From Bretschneidera sinensis (lineage: Eukaryota; Streptophyta; Magnoliopsida; Brassicales; Akaniaceae), in the NCBI GenBank assembly GCA_023935145.1, contig CM043698.1:16743001-16807000 (forward strand): 64,000 nucleotides of DNA, written 5' to 3'. Below are positions 37,711 to 49,500 of the stretch, one piece after another. Each line of letters opens with the position of its first letter. The stretch's first letter is position 1. Both the position numbers and the translations under genes were made by a program. The notes under the pieces were generated by a model. That model saw only the letters and a program-made list of their open reading frames with translations, was not told the origin of the DNA and did not search any database.

Positions 37711-38251
37711 TCTGATTTATCTTTTTCCAGATATTCCTGAGTAAATTCTCATGGAATCGTTCTGTCTTTTCAAACAAATTTAAGCTTTAGAATTTTGGAT
37801 ATTTGCTTAGAAAGGTCTTTTTATATACTGTCCAGAAACTGCATTATTTGAAGCAATGCCAAATTTTTTCATTTGCAAAGCTAGAAATCAGATTTCTCTT
37901 TACCACCAAGAAATAATATAAAAAGAAAACAAAAATAATGCTAAACACTTTCAGTACTACTGACATTAAATAAATGCATAATAACAAGCAGATCAACAAT
38001 AATTGTTTGGTGACTATGTTTAGTAAGAATTAAGAATGTTCTAATATGAGCAGCTTATGTAGTTTCACCATGCCTGCTTACAAGCATGACAGAAACTTCC
38101 AACCTCACATCAATGACTCTCACTTGAAACTTGTAATAAGTACATATTTCACGGTACAAAGAACACCAAACACCAAACAATATATAAGCAAGATGGAAGC
38201 TGGACCTTCCCCATGTTTCAGCTTAAGCTTTTCTAAAGTTAAGTCCAGGCA
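37711..38251. other. spacer between convergent loci
   Basis: It lies between the RING-H2 locus and the stop of the Elongin-B-like gene on the opposite strand. It probably contains the 3' ends of both transcripts. No coding signal was found. Confidence 0.5.
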
Positions 38252-40139
38252 TCACCAATTGCCAGCATCATCACGAGATTGGTAGAAATCATCTGGCCGT
38301 ACAATGTTGACATCCTCAAACTCATTGTCATCTGAAAGAGAGTAATTTTTTTTCAGAACGATAGTCCAAACAAGCACAAGTCAGATATGCTACTTAACTC
38401 ATGCAAGTTAAAATCATGATAGGATGATGCAGCATGCAGTATGTGTGTTCCTTTCTTTGTCCACTTTTCTTTGGCTAAGCACGTTAGGACATGTTACTCG
38501 CGATGTACAATTACTGAAAGGGTTACTTTCAAAAAAGAGAAAGATATGTTATCAACAGCCTTTTCAGAATTGAACTGTCTAAAAGTTAGGGTTCTAGAAC
38601 AAGATCTTAAAAACTCTTGACTACCCAATTCATGATAGTGATCAAACACCATAAATCCATCTCATAAGATAGAGTTCAGGTTGTCTAAGACTCAACACTC
38701 TAAAAAGTTTGAAATATAATGGGATTATTGACAAGGGGTTTCAACACAGATGAGGGCGAAATTCACTGTTCTAATACCTGCAAGGAAGGATCATCTTCAA
38801 GCATCACAGTACTAATTAGTTGGGGTTTGCACGGCATGGGAAGAAAGACTTCCATGTCTAAACGTAGATTAGGAGAAGCAGCACTTAAATCATGATGCAA
38901 AACCATAATTCCCAGCTTGGGACCAAGAAACACGAAAGACGGATGGACAAGAATGCGGCCTAAAGAGTATGAGATAAGAAGAAACACGTCAAATTAGATA
39001 CCTATGTTGAAGTGAATGATAAACCTAAAAAGTGGGGGAAACTGTCGAACAACTGTTCAAAATGATCTGGTCTAAACTTCTCTAATACATATCCCCAATG
39101 GGATCAAGCACTTCGAAAAATGGAACTAGAGAAAGTAACTCTATGCTACACAAGTTCTCCAAGAGTTAAAAACCATTTGCAGGATTGATATATTATTTTG
39201 AAAGATTTAAGGAAGAAATAATTACACCTAAGTTTACGACTGTCCAAAAAAATGCAGATAACAAAGGAAGAAAGAAATGCAACATGGCAGACCCTTATTT
39301 AAAAAATTGGAGAATACTCTTTAAATAATTTGGTTTATGAAGGTTCAATGAGTATTCAAAGAAAGGAGGATCAAACTTATCCAGCTATTCTTAACTTTTT
39401 CTGCAAAGTCTTCTAATGAAAGTTTAAGCCTCATCTTCACCTCTTCCAAAATGTAGGATATTATTCAGACAAGTGAGATCTGCTATGCTAGATAAAAAAG
39501 GAAAACATGGAAAGAGTTATGGAGGCAAAGATGTGCCTTCATTTTTACACCAAATCAACAGATGTTTTTTTTTTCTCTGCTTCTTTTAATAAATAAAATC
39601 AAAAGACTTGGTTAACCAGAAATCATTATGTATGTGTGCTATCTAACCTAAGAGTAATGAGAATAAGAGATAACCAATCACAGATTAAGGAAGAAAAACA
39701 ATGCATATGAAAGACTACCTTTTCTCAAGGTCAGTGCAACAACAGCATCATTTTCAACCTGCAAATTCATAGCAAATTTATTGAACATGTCAAGACAAGG
39801 TCAAGGCTCATATGGATCAAGACTAAAAGATTAAAATGCCACAAGAATAATCCATTTTATTTATTATTTTATATTTAAAATAACAAAGATTTGAGAGGTA
39901 CTTTTCCTTATCATTACATCAGAACAAATAAAAAGGAATGTAATTATGATCATTACCTTCTGATCAGCCAATGTTTTTGAATCCTCTAAAACTTCCCCAG
40001 TCCCCACTAAGATCAAACGCTGGTTGTTTACTGCTTGATCAATGAGGGCATGCAATTTCTGTTTAATGTCCAGAATAGTCTCAGTTGGATCACATTGGAT
40101 AAAGTAAGTTGTCTTGATACGCTTGATGCGTATATACAT
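38252..40139 (-). CDS. Elongin-B-like ubiquitin-fold protein
   Basis: Three coding exons on the minus strand: 39957-40139, 39719-39758 and 38252-38331, joined in frame to 303 nt and 100 aa. The product opens MYIRIKRIKTTYFIQCDPTE, continues with TILDIKQKLHALID, NNQRLILV and VLEDSKTLADQK, crosses to VENDAVVALTLRK, and ends in an acidic tail with DDNEFEDVNIV and DDFY. This is the small ubiquitin-like fold of the plant family of Arabidopsis At5g57860 (recalled), related to Elongin B. Animal Elongin B pairs with Elongin C in SIII and Cullin-RING ligases; the plant role is not settled. The start codon directly follows GCACAG|GCT, so a 5' UTR intron may end there. The second intron is 1387 bp. The gene appears intact. 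Confidence 0.9.
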
Positions 40140-40464
40140 AGCCTGTGCAAGGATCACATTAAAAATCAATCCTAGGGTTGGCAGGCTAGATATAAATAGA
40201 ACAAAAAAAAAATTAAAAACACTTAACTGATACAATAATTAAGTAATGGAAATTTCATTGAAACGATTATTATAATAAAAGTCTTGGAACCTAATTACAA
40301 TGTAAATGGCCATCATGCTTTTACATCTGAATTTGTTTAGCCGTTCACAAAAATAGCCTGAGATTAAAGCTTCAAATGAAAGCCACGAAAAATTGATGAA
40401 GTCCATTCTTGAACAATAGGATATAAAGTATGTTTTCAAGAATACTATTGAGTCCATAAAAATG

Positions 40465-40690
40465 CAGGTACAAGATCATCTCTATACAAGGATAAAACTT
40501 GCACACGATTAGGTACACAACTCAGGTCTTTACAGATCAATTCAACACAAGTCGCTGACACATATTCCCTAACTCACAATCTAAAAATCCAGATCACTAA
40601 AATCGGAGGCTGATCAAACACATCGGTCTGCTGCTTTTCGTTGCTATCAATTGAATCCAGTGGGAAATCCTAGATTCAAGTAATATGGTG
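40465..40690 (+). repeat. local duplication, copy 2 left part
   Basis: It matches 35866-35985: GGTACAAGATCATCTCTA, ACACAACTCAGGTCT, GATCAA and CATCGGT-TGCTGCT in order. The next part of copy 1 resumes only at about 43230, after the LTR element. Confidence 0.65.
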
Positions 40691-40823
40691 ATAAACAGTT
40701 ACCGAAATAGAGTGATAAAGAAGTCCCCCCCACCCCACCACACACAAGAAATAAATCAGCTCCAACGAGTAGTAGTTGAATATGAAGCAACCGTGTTAGA
40801 ATTAATACAATATTCAGCCCCTT

Positions 40824-41124
40824 TGATGGAGAACACGAGGAAAATTAGAATTTGAGATTTTAATCTAAGAATTGGGGGATATGGGAATAATTCTGTAATT
40901 GAAAATATTAAGAATTATTATCTTAGTTAGGTTTCTTGACTAGGATTAGGCTTATCTCTAATGGTTATCTGATTAGTTGTTCTTATCTTAAGATTTAGTC
41001 TTTATCTTTAGGTTAGTATTTTCCCTATATATATGGGATTCTCATTTGTTATTCGACAGCTTATGAATGAATTCAAATTAAATTATCAATCGTCATACTC
41101 TGTGATTGAGAGTTAAATTGTCCA
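40824..41124 (+). repeat. LTR, left copy
   Basis: About 301 bp from TGATGGAGAACACG to AAATTGTCCA. It includes a CCTATATATATGGG segment that could act as a TATA region. Confidence 0.75.
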
Positions 41125-41918
41125 TGTGATTTGGACGATTGTCCCACCCAGATCGTCTTGTCGCCCGACCCAGTCGAGCTAAATCTCCAGATCCACCTCG
41201 TCCCGGCCACCCAACGCCGGGTTGGACACAGTCATCGTGATTGGAGGACGGTTCCAACCAAATGACCCAAGGACTGGTTCCGATCTGACCAAGAGTTCAA
41301 CGGGTCAGATCCGACCCAAACACCTTACCCGGTTCAGCTATAGAGCTACAGGAAAGAAAAAGTTGCCCTGAGCCGAGCCGTTTACCCAAGTCGAGCTGAC
41401 CATCGAACCGACCCGACCACCCCAACTGAATCAGTTTTTTAAGTATCCTGTAATTATTGTATTTTCTGATTACAAAAAAACGAAAAAGAAAAAAAGAACC
41501 AAAAGAAAAAATGTTTGAGCTACTTTAGTTTACTATTATGTCTTATTGTATTGGAATTCGTATTCGAAACCTACAAGCTCAACTATTAAGTGCTTACTCT
41601 TGCTTGGATGACTTGAAATCCAAAGCGATAAGGTATGATTGGCGTTATCTTCCCCAGAGTATGTATGAAGAATATGAATAACTTACATATTGGCATGCTG
41701 AGAGACTACTTGAAGAATTGAAGAACCAATATGCGTATGAGTATGAGCATAGTTCTCGAGATGTCCATGATTTGAATAGTACTGGCGATTATATTTATGA
41801 TGATGAAGGAGTAGCTTATAAAAATTAGTATTATGCTCCTAAAACTGTTTACCATGATTGTGTTGAGTATGTTGGTGCTTCCGAAAGTTATGATGGGTAT
41901 GATGCTTACGACGAGCTT

Positions 41919-42257
41919 ATGATAGAACAAAAGTCCAACCCATTAGCTTCCTCCCAAGTTCGAGAGAAGCTAATCCACTTACTGAAAGAATGTAAAGAAA
42001 CAGTGAAAGAATGTAAAGAATTGTGTAAACCTTTGGATATTGTGACATTGAAAGATGATCCCAAACTTGATAACTCGAAGCTCACTAATAGAGAAGACTC
42101 CGTAGAGCAACAAGAGAATATTGTGGAATATAAGCCAATTCTAACCCAAGATGAAGTCGACGAGACTGAAGATATTTCAGTGGAGGTTGCACCGGTTGAG
42201 ACAGTTTCTTGTGCGGTTGGCTTTGCTGAGCACATTGAGGTGGTTGAAATAGTTTGA
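41919..42257 (+). pseudogene. internal open frame of the non-autonomous element, unknown family
   Basis: 112 codons, starting MIEQKSNPLASSQVREK and containing LLKECKETVKECKELCK, then an acidic segment. The frame extends upstream through YDGYDAYDELM to a TAG near 41828, before which more Tyr/Glu-rich sequence is readable. No domain was recognised. It is charged and Cys-containing but lacks a CCHC knuckle. It may be a gag-like leftover. The next codon after EIV is TGA. Confidence 0.45.
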
Positions 42258-42498
42258 GAGGAAGATAAAGTTGCTTGTAGAAGTGAGGCTCTTGTGGATC
42301 CACTTGCCCTTACTATTGAGTTTATCCTCCCTACCTGGTTTCAAGTATCTCGGCAACAAACGTTTCCAGCGAATTTTTTTTCACCTAGTGCTTTCGCTTT
42401 CACAGACTTTTACCATGCTTTGTTTCTCCACACCTTGAAGCTCTTGCTACTAGCACATTTTTCAACTTGAGGCCGAATTCTTTCTAAGTGGTGGAGAA

Positions 42499-42794
42499 TG
42501 ATGAAGAACACGCGGAAGATTAGAATTAGGGATTTTAATCTAAAAATTGGGAGATATGAGAATAATTATTTAATTGAAAATATTAAGAATTATTATCTTA
42601 GTTAGCTTCCTTGATTAAGATTAGGCTTATATTATCTGATTTATTGTTCTTATCTTCTTAGGATTTAGTCTTTGTCTTTAGGTTAGGATTTTCCCTATAT
42701 ATATGAGATTCTCATTTGTTATTCGGTAGCTTATGAATGAATTCAGATTAAATTATCAATTTTCATATTTTGTGATTGAGTGTTGAATTGTTCA
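42499..42794 (+). repeat. LTR, right copy
   Basis: About 296 bp, TGATGAAGAACACG to AATTGTTCA, paired with 40824-41124. It is preceded by GTGGTGGAGAA, which could be the polypurine tract. Confidence 0.75.
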
Positions 42795-43189
42795 TGCGAT
42801 TTAGACTGTGATTTGGTTCAGTGTTCTCATCTGATTTGGTAAGAGCCATGTGATTTGGATCGTATCTATCTTTAATTTCCCTATTTCTTTTCAATTCTTC
42901 ATTCTCTTTCGGAAAACCAAATAAAAAGTTTCTTTCTTCTAATTTTACCAGATCATAAAAATCATTTCTAAACAAAAGGGTAAGAAGTGAGCCCATTCCT
43001 TTCATAAACAATACTAGTTTCTTCAATTTCCAATCAAATCAAACTACTTAAGAAATATCCAAATTTGCTATATTTTCATTTGAAGTTACGTGGCTTATAG
43101 AAAGTATGAACTGAAATTATAAAAAAAAATGCAAAAATATAAATGACATATTGATTTTATTGAAGAAAAAACAAAGGGATCATGAAAAT

Positions 43190-43690
43190 ACCATTTTCGA
43201 CCAAGGCACTCAATACACTGCTTCCAACACTTGGGCAATTCAATGAACTGAAAATATGAGTACACATTAAAAAGTCAGGTCCAACTTCTGCAATCACCAT
43301 AATTATTATCATACAAAAAAAAAGTTACATAATGAACTGAAATAAAACAAAAATTACACGGTAAATGCAGCCATGGAAAAAAATTTGCTTTTTGGAAACA
43401 ATCAAAACTCAAAAGCATAAACTAACAGAATTTTTACAAGGAAACATTTCCTGGGAAGAATTGAGAGTAATTTTTCCAATTAGATAATACCAATATTCTA
43501 AAAATCAAATCCAAGCATAGACAAGAGACAAGAAAAAGATCAGTTGCAATAGAGAGATCAAATTCTAGACGAGATTGAACAGTGTGCAACATTTCACAGT
43601 TAAACAGACAGTAAAAAGGGAAATTACAATATTTATTGATGCTAAGAAATCGAAACCAACCTGAGGATTAGTGATTTTCCTTTTGCTTGC
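43190..43690 (+). repeat. local duplication, copy 2 right part
   Basis: It matches 35990-36685 with deletions: AAAAAGTCAGGTCCAACTTC, ACACGGTAAATGCAGCCA, TTTACAAGGAAACATTTCC, CAAATCCAAGCATAGACAAG, GTGTGCAACATTT and GCTAAGAAATCGAAACCAAC in order. No RING frame follows this copy. Confidence 0.7.
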
Positions 43691-43700
43691 GAAAGCAGGT

Positions 43701-43735
<35 letters not shown>
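43701..43735. repeat. (CT)n microsatellite
   Basis: About 17 CT units with one interruption. A poly-T run of about 23 follows at 43845-43867. Confidence 0.9.
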
Positions 43736-43739
<4 letters not shown>

Positions 43740-43867
43740 ATTAATTACGCTTTTACACGAAGTAGGCTACCCATGTGGTTCAAAAATCCTTTTAGGTGTT
43801 GTTTGGCCGCAGGGTTAAAGCCACCCCAAGAGTCAATGGTACGATTTTTTTTTTTTTTTTTTTTTTT

Positions 43868-44512
43868 GTGTTTTCTTATTTTTCTTCTGTATCCTTTTTC
43901 ATTTTTTCGGATTTTTAATAATTAACTGATAATACAAGCTGAAAATGCAAGGCACTTAAGGTTTCGTTTGCCAGCAAAAATAGTTTATAGTTTAGTTTAT
44001 GATTTTTTAATAGTTTATGATAAAATAGTAATAAAGTTATAAACTATTTAATGTTTGAAAAGACAATAAAAAAAACATTTTTTCTCAAAAAATCATATTT
44101 TTAAAAACAAAAATTATTTTTTAATGGAGTGATCATTTCATACACTCTACCAAATATATTATTAATACAGAATGATTGGCATACACTAAGTTTAAGAAAT
44201 GTTGAATAAACTTTATCAAATGTTTTTTTTTATCTCTGCTCTCATATATGACAAGTTTTTTTTTTTTTTACTCTCATTCTTTTCTTCACCTCATTTGCGA
44301 TTTAGGATAGGGATTCTTCATTTACAAATTCAAAAAATTTCACATAACACTCTTAATAATTTTATTTTTTATTATTATATTTATTTCAATTAAAATCTAG
44401 TATAACCCAACATAAAAACCTAGATTAGTACATTATTTCGTAAGTGTAATTATCATATAATATAATATAAGATAACATAACATAACATGGATATAATTTA
44501 ATATTTATCTAT
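43868..44512. other. gene-free AT-rich DNA
   Basis: Poly-T runs and AT-rich sequence with no coding signal. Confidence 0.6.
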
Positions 44513-45040
44513 ACTATTAAGCCAAAAAACACTCTTTGGTGCCCACCTCTTAAAATATCTAATAAATCTAATGTTTAAAATATAAATTAAATAGATTAAA
44601 AATGCAACTCAACTTACTCCAATATCCCACATTTTTTTTCCACATTTTCTCTCTCACAATTTTCCAACCATGCTTAACCCCCTCGTTCTCTTTATCTCTC
44701 TCATCTTTAACTTACGTTAATTATCTCTTCTTCTCTATCTCTATCTTTATTTCATCTTTAACTGATCAACGTCAATAATTTCGAATTCTTTCATTCATCT
44801 CGTATTGTTTCATTCTTTTGTTTATAGTCATCTCATTCTGTTTCGTTCTTTTATTTATATTTCTTGGTGAGTTCATTCACTTCTTTTAATTGATCTTATT
44901 TTTTTTTAACGATTTTGTCTTTGATTGTTCTTCTTCTATCTTAGGGTTTCTTTGCAGAGTTTGGTTTGCTTATCAAATTACAAGATGATATACGTGACTT
45001 ATTATTGCTTGGAATGCTTATGGGTAAAATGATGATTTTA
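44513..45040 (+). repeat. dispersed non-coding repeat, copy B (possible Helitron-like)
   Basis: It starts TCTATACTATTAAGCC, followed by a TTTGGTGCCCACC segment, a CT-rich stretch and then the part shared with 1000-1180 (GGTGAGTTC through ATGCTTATGGGTAAAATGA). No terminal inverted repeats and no coding capacity were found. The start resembles some plant Helitron 5' ends; a 3' hairpin with CTRR end could not be located here. Confidence 0.45.
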
Positions 45041-46305
45041 CTTTATATTGTTCATCACATAAAATAACATATCAACATGTATATAGTGCATGTTGAGATG
45101 CTAAGTTATTTAATCTCATAGAAAAGTAGTGTATGTTGGTTAACAAGTGAATATAACATGTGCCATAGTCACTTGCTAACAAGCAATAAATGACCAGATA
45201 AATGTACTGAGATTCTAAAATTATATTTATTACAAATTCATTTATAAATGTACCATTAATTTATTAGAGCACATACGAATTATGTATAAGGATGTACTTG
45301 TACATTTGAATCAAAGTTTGAATATACTTTCATAAAGTTTACAAGCATTCAATTTTTGTTTATAAATTTAAAATAATAAAAAAAGTCAAATTTGTTTTAA
45401 AAAGTCAAAAGTAATGTCCGTTTTGGGATGAAATTGTATGTTTTAAGTTTATTTTGATGTGACTTGTTACTTGAGTGTTTAACTTTGTCTAATGTGATTA
45501 ATTGTTTTGGTTAATAAGGGTCCTCTATTAAAAACACCATATAATTTAATGAAAATTTTGAATATGTGCGACATGTGTGACCTTTCACATGCGCAATTTG
45601 GATATGAGACAAAATGATTTAAATGCACATTAGATGTAAAAGGCAAATAATTACAATATTGATTTTTTCGTACTAATTTTCTCTTTATACAAGTATATCT
45701 AATGACATTTTCAATCATTTCATTTCTCTCGACTAAAAAACGCAAGTGAGAAATTACGTGTGACAAAAGTAAAAGATCACAAGCGTCGTGTTAAAATTCT
45801 GCTAGTGCTCTTAATAAAAGGATTTTATTAATCATTTTGAGAAAGTGTGAGATATTGATTGTAGAAATTAAAAATCGAACACCCAAACTTAGAGCATAAT
45901 ATTATGTAAAATCCTCTTCCTAATTTTCAACATCAAGAATAGTTTAATCACTAAGCATATGTAATGTTATCTTATTAACTAATTACCCAACTAAATTTAA
46001 AAATTCGGTAAAGAGACAATAGAAATAAACATTCAAAGAATGAGCTAGTAATTTTATGACACATTAGAAAGTTAGAATGATAATTTTTTTTTTATTTTAC
46101 TTATAAAAAATAAAATAATAAAGGACAAGTGAAAATGAACAATATGATAAGCGCCGCTCAATGTGGTCTAATTTTGTTAAAATTTTATTACGAGTTAATT
46201 CCAATCGAAATTGAACCAAACGGGTCGTAAATTGTTTTCCTTGTCGCGGGTTGGAGTAACTTGAACTTGGAAGCCAAACAAGAACATCTTTCCATACAAT
46301 CCCAA
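45041..46305. other. gene-free AT-rich DNA
   Basis: No protein-like frame. The stretch leads into the promoter side of the EF-hand gene. Confidence 0.6.
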
Positions 46306-46333
46306 ACCAACCAACCAACCAACCAACCAACCA
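46306..46333. repeat. (AACC)n microsatellite
   Basis: Seven AACC units about 200 bp upstream of the EF-hand start codon, hence in its promoter or leader. Confidence 0.95.
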
Positions 46334-46531
46334 GCAACTGCAAGCTACGGAGTTCACCTATAGGCTGTAGCCCCTGCACGTAAAAGATAAGTCGCAGAGA
46401 AGCAAAATTAATTGCATTAAATTAATTACACATCCATACTTATTTATCTTCCCCTTTATTAATACGATCACCATTAATCCTCGATAACTTCCACAAACCA
46501 CACCAAACCCATTCTCTCTCTCTCTGCAACA

Positions 46532-49500
46532 ATGGGCAACACGTCTTCGATGCTCACTCAATACGACATCGAAGAAGTACAAGAACACTGTAACGAAACA
46601 TGTAATCAATCTATTACATAGTGATTTTGTAAAATGTGATTTTGTCCTTATTGTTAATCATGCAGCTTCAATCTTTCTCAGCCGTCGATTCCTTTTTTTT
46701 TTTTTGTAATTTTGATTGATTTGTGTGCAGTTTCGCAGCAAGAGATCGTGTCTTTGTACCAGCGATTCTGCCAGATCGACCGTAATGGCTGCGGCTTCAT
46801 TTCCGCTGAGGAGTTCATGTCCGTACCTGAATTCGCCGTCAATCCTCTCTCTCAGGTTCTTTACTTTGTATGTATACCTGTGTGTATATGTGCATGTATA
46901 TATGTTTATATGCATCTGTGTGGTGTTTGTTCGAATTTTGTTCAGAGACTGATGAGGATGCTAGATGGATTGAATTTCAAGGAGTTTGTGGCATTTCTGT
47001 CCGCGTTTAGTCCTCGTGCGACTTTGCAACAGAAGATTGAATGTATTGATTCTTCATTTACTTTTGATTTATGTTAAATTAGTACTATCAGGCTATTTTG
47101 ATTCCATTGCTTCTCTGAATTATCGTTTTTGGTGTTTTTTTTGTTAGATTAGTACTACCAGGTAAGTTAATTTTGAGCTAGTTTGATCATATAGTTTCTC
47201 TAAATTATCGATTTGGTGTGTAATTTCTTTGTGTTGTAGTTATCTTCAAAGTATATGATTCGGATGGTAATGGCAAAGTTGCATTCAACGATATGTTGGA
47301 TGTTTTGCGGGATTTGACTGGACAATTCATTTCTGAGCAGCAGAGGGAGGTTGGTTTTAGCAGAATCCCCCTTTATTTTTTGTTTCCTTTTTATGTAGTG
47401 TTCTTTTCTGTTAAACCCCTTTGTTTGGTTCAACTGGAAATTTATTGAAATCTTTTTGCTTTAGGTCGTGACACTAATGATATTAGTTAGACACATTTGC
47501 CTCCATTGGCAGATTTACTCTTCAGTTGCATAATATAGGGAAATGATTTATTCAAGATTCTATTTTTTTTGGTTGTTTACTTTCTTTTTAGGAGCCAGCA
47601 ACCAAATACAGTGTCGTCTTGGGCTATTTAAACTTCCAAGTTATTTCCCTATAGAGAAGAAAGAAATCATTTTAACGACTTACACTTTATCCCAAAATCT
47701 GCAAGAAGTTACCAAGTGTGTTGTTTAATTACTTTGCTCGGATTTAAGAACTTTCATTTCTATGGTTTAGTTTGTTTAAACAATCAATAATTTTGAAGTG
47801 CTTTGCTGCTCATTGATAAGTGCTCTTAATGTCTTTGTGGCGCTAGACTTAGGAAGTCAAAAAGCCCTGAGTGCAGCAATTGTTATGGGCTTGCAGTTAA
47901 TCATTTCCAACTATCTATTTACAGTAATCTGCAGAGATCAGTCAATTCATTTTCATCTGGAGGATGCTTTTTTACATGCTTAAAATTTCTATACATAAAT
48001 TTTGTTCAAATCCAGATATTAATCTCATAGTCAGATGATTTTTAATCTGTCAATTACTCTTGAATTGGATTGTTTATGGAGAAAAATAAAATTTAACATA
48101 TTAGCAAGAGTTTTGTCTTTGATTATAAATCAAAAGAGTTGAAAATGTAGGTTTTTGATGTTCAAGAAAGTTTAGGTTTAAAATTTTATATCAACAATGT
48201 GCATTAGGTTACTATTGGAAACAACATATTAGATGCTGATATATCAAGCGTATTTTGTAAAATCATTGCATGATAGTGTTGGAAAACTTGTACTACCTAA
48301 AAATTTGATATCTTGATTGATACTGATTTATAGCTTATTGTGGATTTATGTTGTGTTTTGCCCAGCAAGTTCTCGCCCACGTTCTTGAGGAAGCAGGCTA
48401 CACAAAGGAATTTTCATTAGCTATATCAGATTTTGTAAAGGTATCATGTGATTGTAAAATTTGAAGTGTTGACTTTTGTCTTGCTTTCAATTATGATGAA
48501 TAAACGTGTTAATCGAACTTTGAAATCTTGGTCAGTAGTCCTCATGCAAAACAAAGACACCATCTGAGCCATCTCTATCTTGTCTCCTGTGCTATAATTT
48601 CTGAGAAGTTCATTTGCTATTAAGCATGCCATTTCAAATTCTCTTCTTTACATTCTAACTTTAGCTATACTTTATTATGAAGATGCTTTTTTCTTGATTG
48701 TGATTTGTGCATTGTTTAGTGCGATCATAAGCTGTGGTGAATGGTCTTATAGATCCTGCCTTTGGTGCATTATCTCAAGCAGAAAAGGGGTGGTTTGAAA
48801 TTTGGTAAACCTTAGGTTTGGCTTTTTGACAGTCGAGAGAGAGAGAGAGAGAGAGTAGAAAACACAGTCACTACCATGTCACTTCCAAACGAATCTCTTT
48901 TTTTTTTAAAAAAAAAAAAATTATAATTCCAGTTGAATCTCTGTTTAGGCTTTAAGAAAGTTCTGACTAGATGGCTAATATAATGTCTCAAGCAACAGTG
49001 AGCTCAGCTGTTGAGGAATGTCCAATATTCACGAGAGCTGTCTCTTAGATAAGAAAGGGTGGTAGCTTAATACACTCGGTAATATTGGAGTCAGCAGTGG
49101 GTTTTATTTGTAAGCTGGATATCAAGAAGGGTTATGGTTTTATTTGGTGGCGGTTTTGAGCAATGTACTCTTTCAGATGAAATTTGGAGAGAAGCGAAAA
49201 AAAATGTACTTCTAAATGTATCTTGATTAGGTTATAATGAGGATCCACTTATCTTCTTTGCTGTAGATAACAAACCCTGCTGCTGCTGCTTCCGCAGCCC
49301 ACACATTGGCAGGCAAGCAAGGAAGCCAGCAGTCCAGCCCTGCTGCTGCTTCCACTGCCCATGGATGGGATGGGTGCTGCTGCCACATCCAACATTCTTG
49401 AGGTTTCTTGATGTGTTTTCCTTAATTCTGTTTAGCTCCCAGCCTTAATATAAATTTTGAAGGTGCGCTAGCGGGTACCAGTGGGTGAAGTGGGAGAAAC

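Larger units (their letters stand above)
40824..42794 (+). mobile_element. non-autonomous LTR retroelement, about 2 kb
   Basis: Two direct repeats of about 300 bp, 40824-41124 and 42499-42794, both start TGATG-AGAACACG-GGAA and carry the same order of words (TATTAAGAATTATTATCTTAG, CCTATATATATG, GCTTATGAATGAATTCA). Between them are a GC-rich stretch (41150-41420) and a mostly open but interrupted frame with no reverse transcriptase. Before the second repeat the frame reads NLRPNSF, then a stop, then VVENDEE; this resembles the end of plant Ty3/gypsy polyproteins, suggesting a gypsy-derived non-autonomous unit. LTR similarity continues a few bases past the CA ends. No target duplication was found. 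Confidence 0.75.

Noticed and set aside
46706..46915. Minus-strand frame over EF-hand exon 2
   Set aside because: Antisense to a confirmed exon; it contains no recognisable motif.
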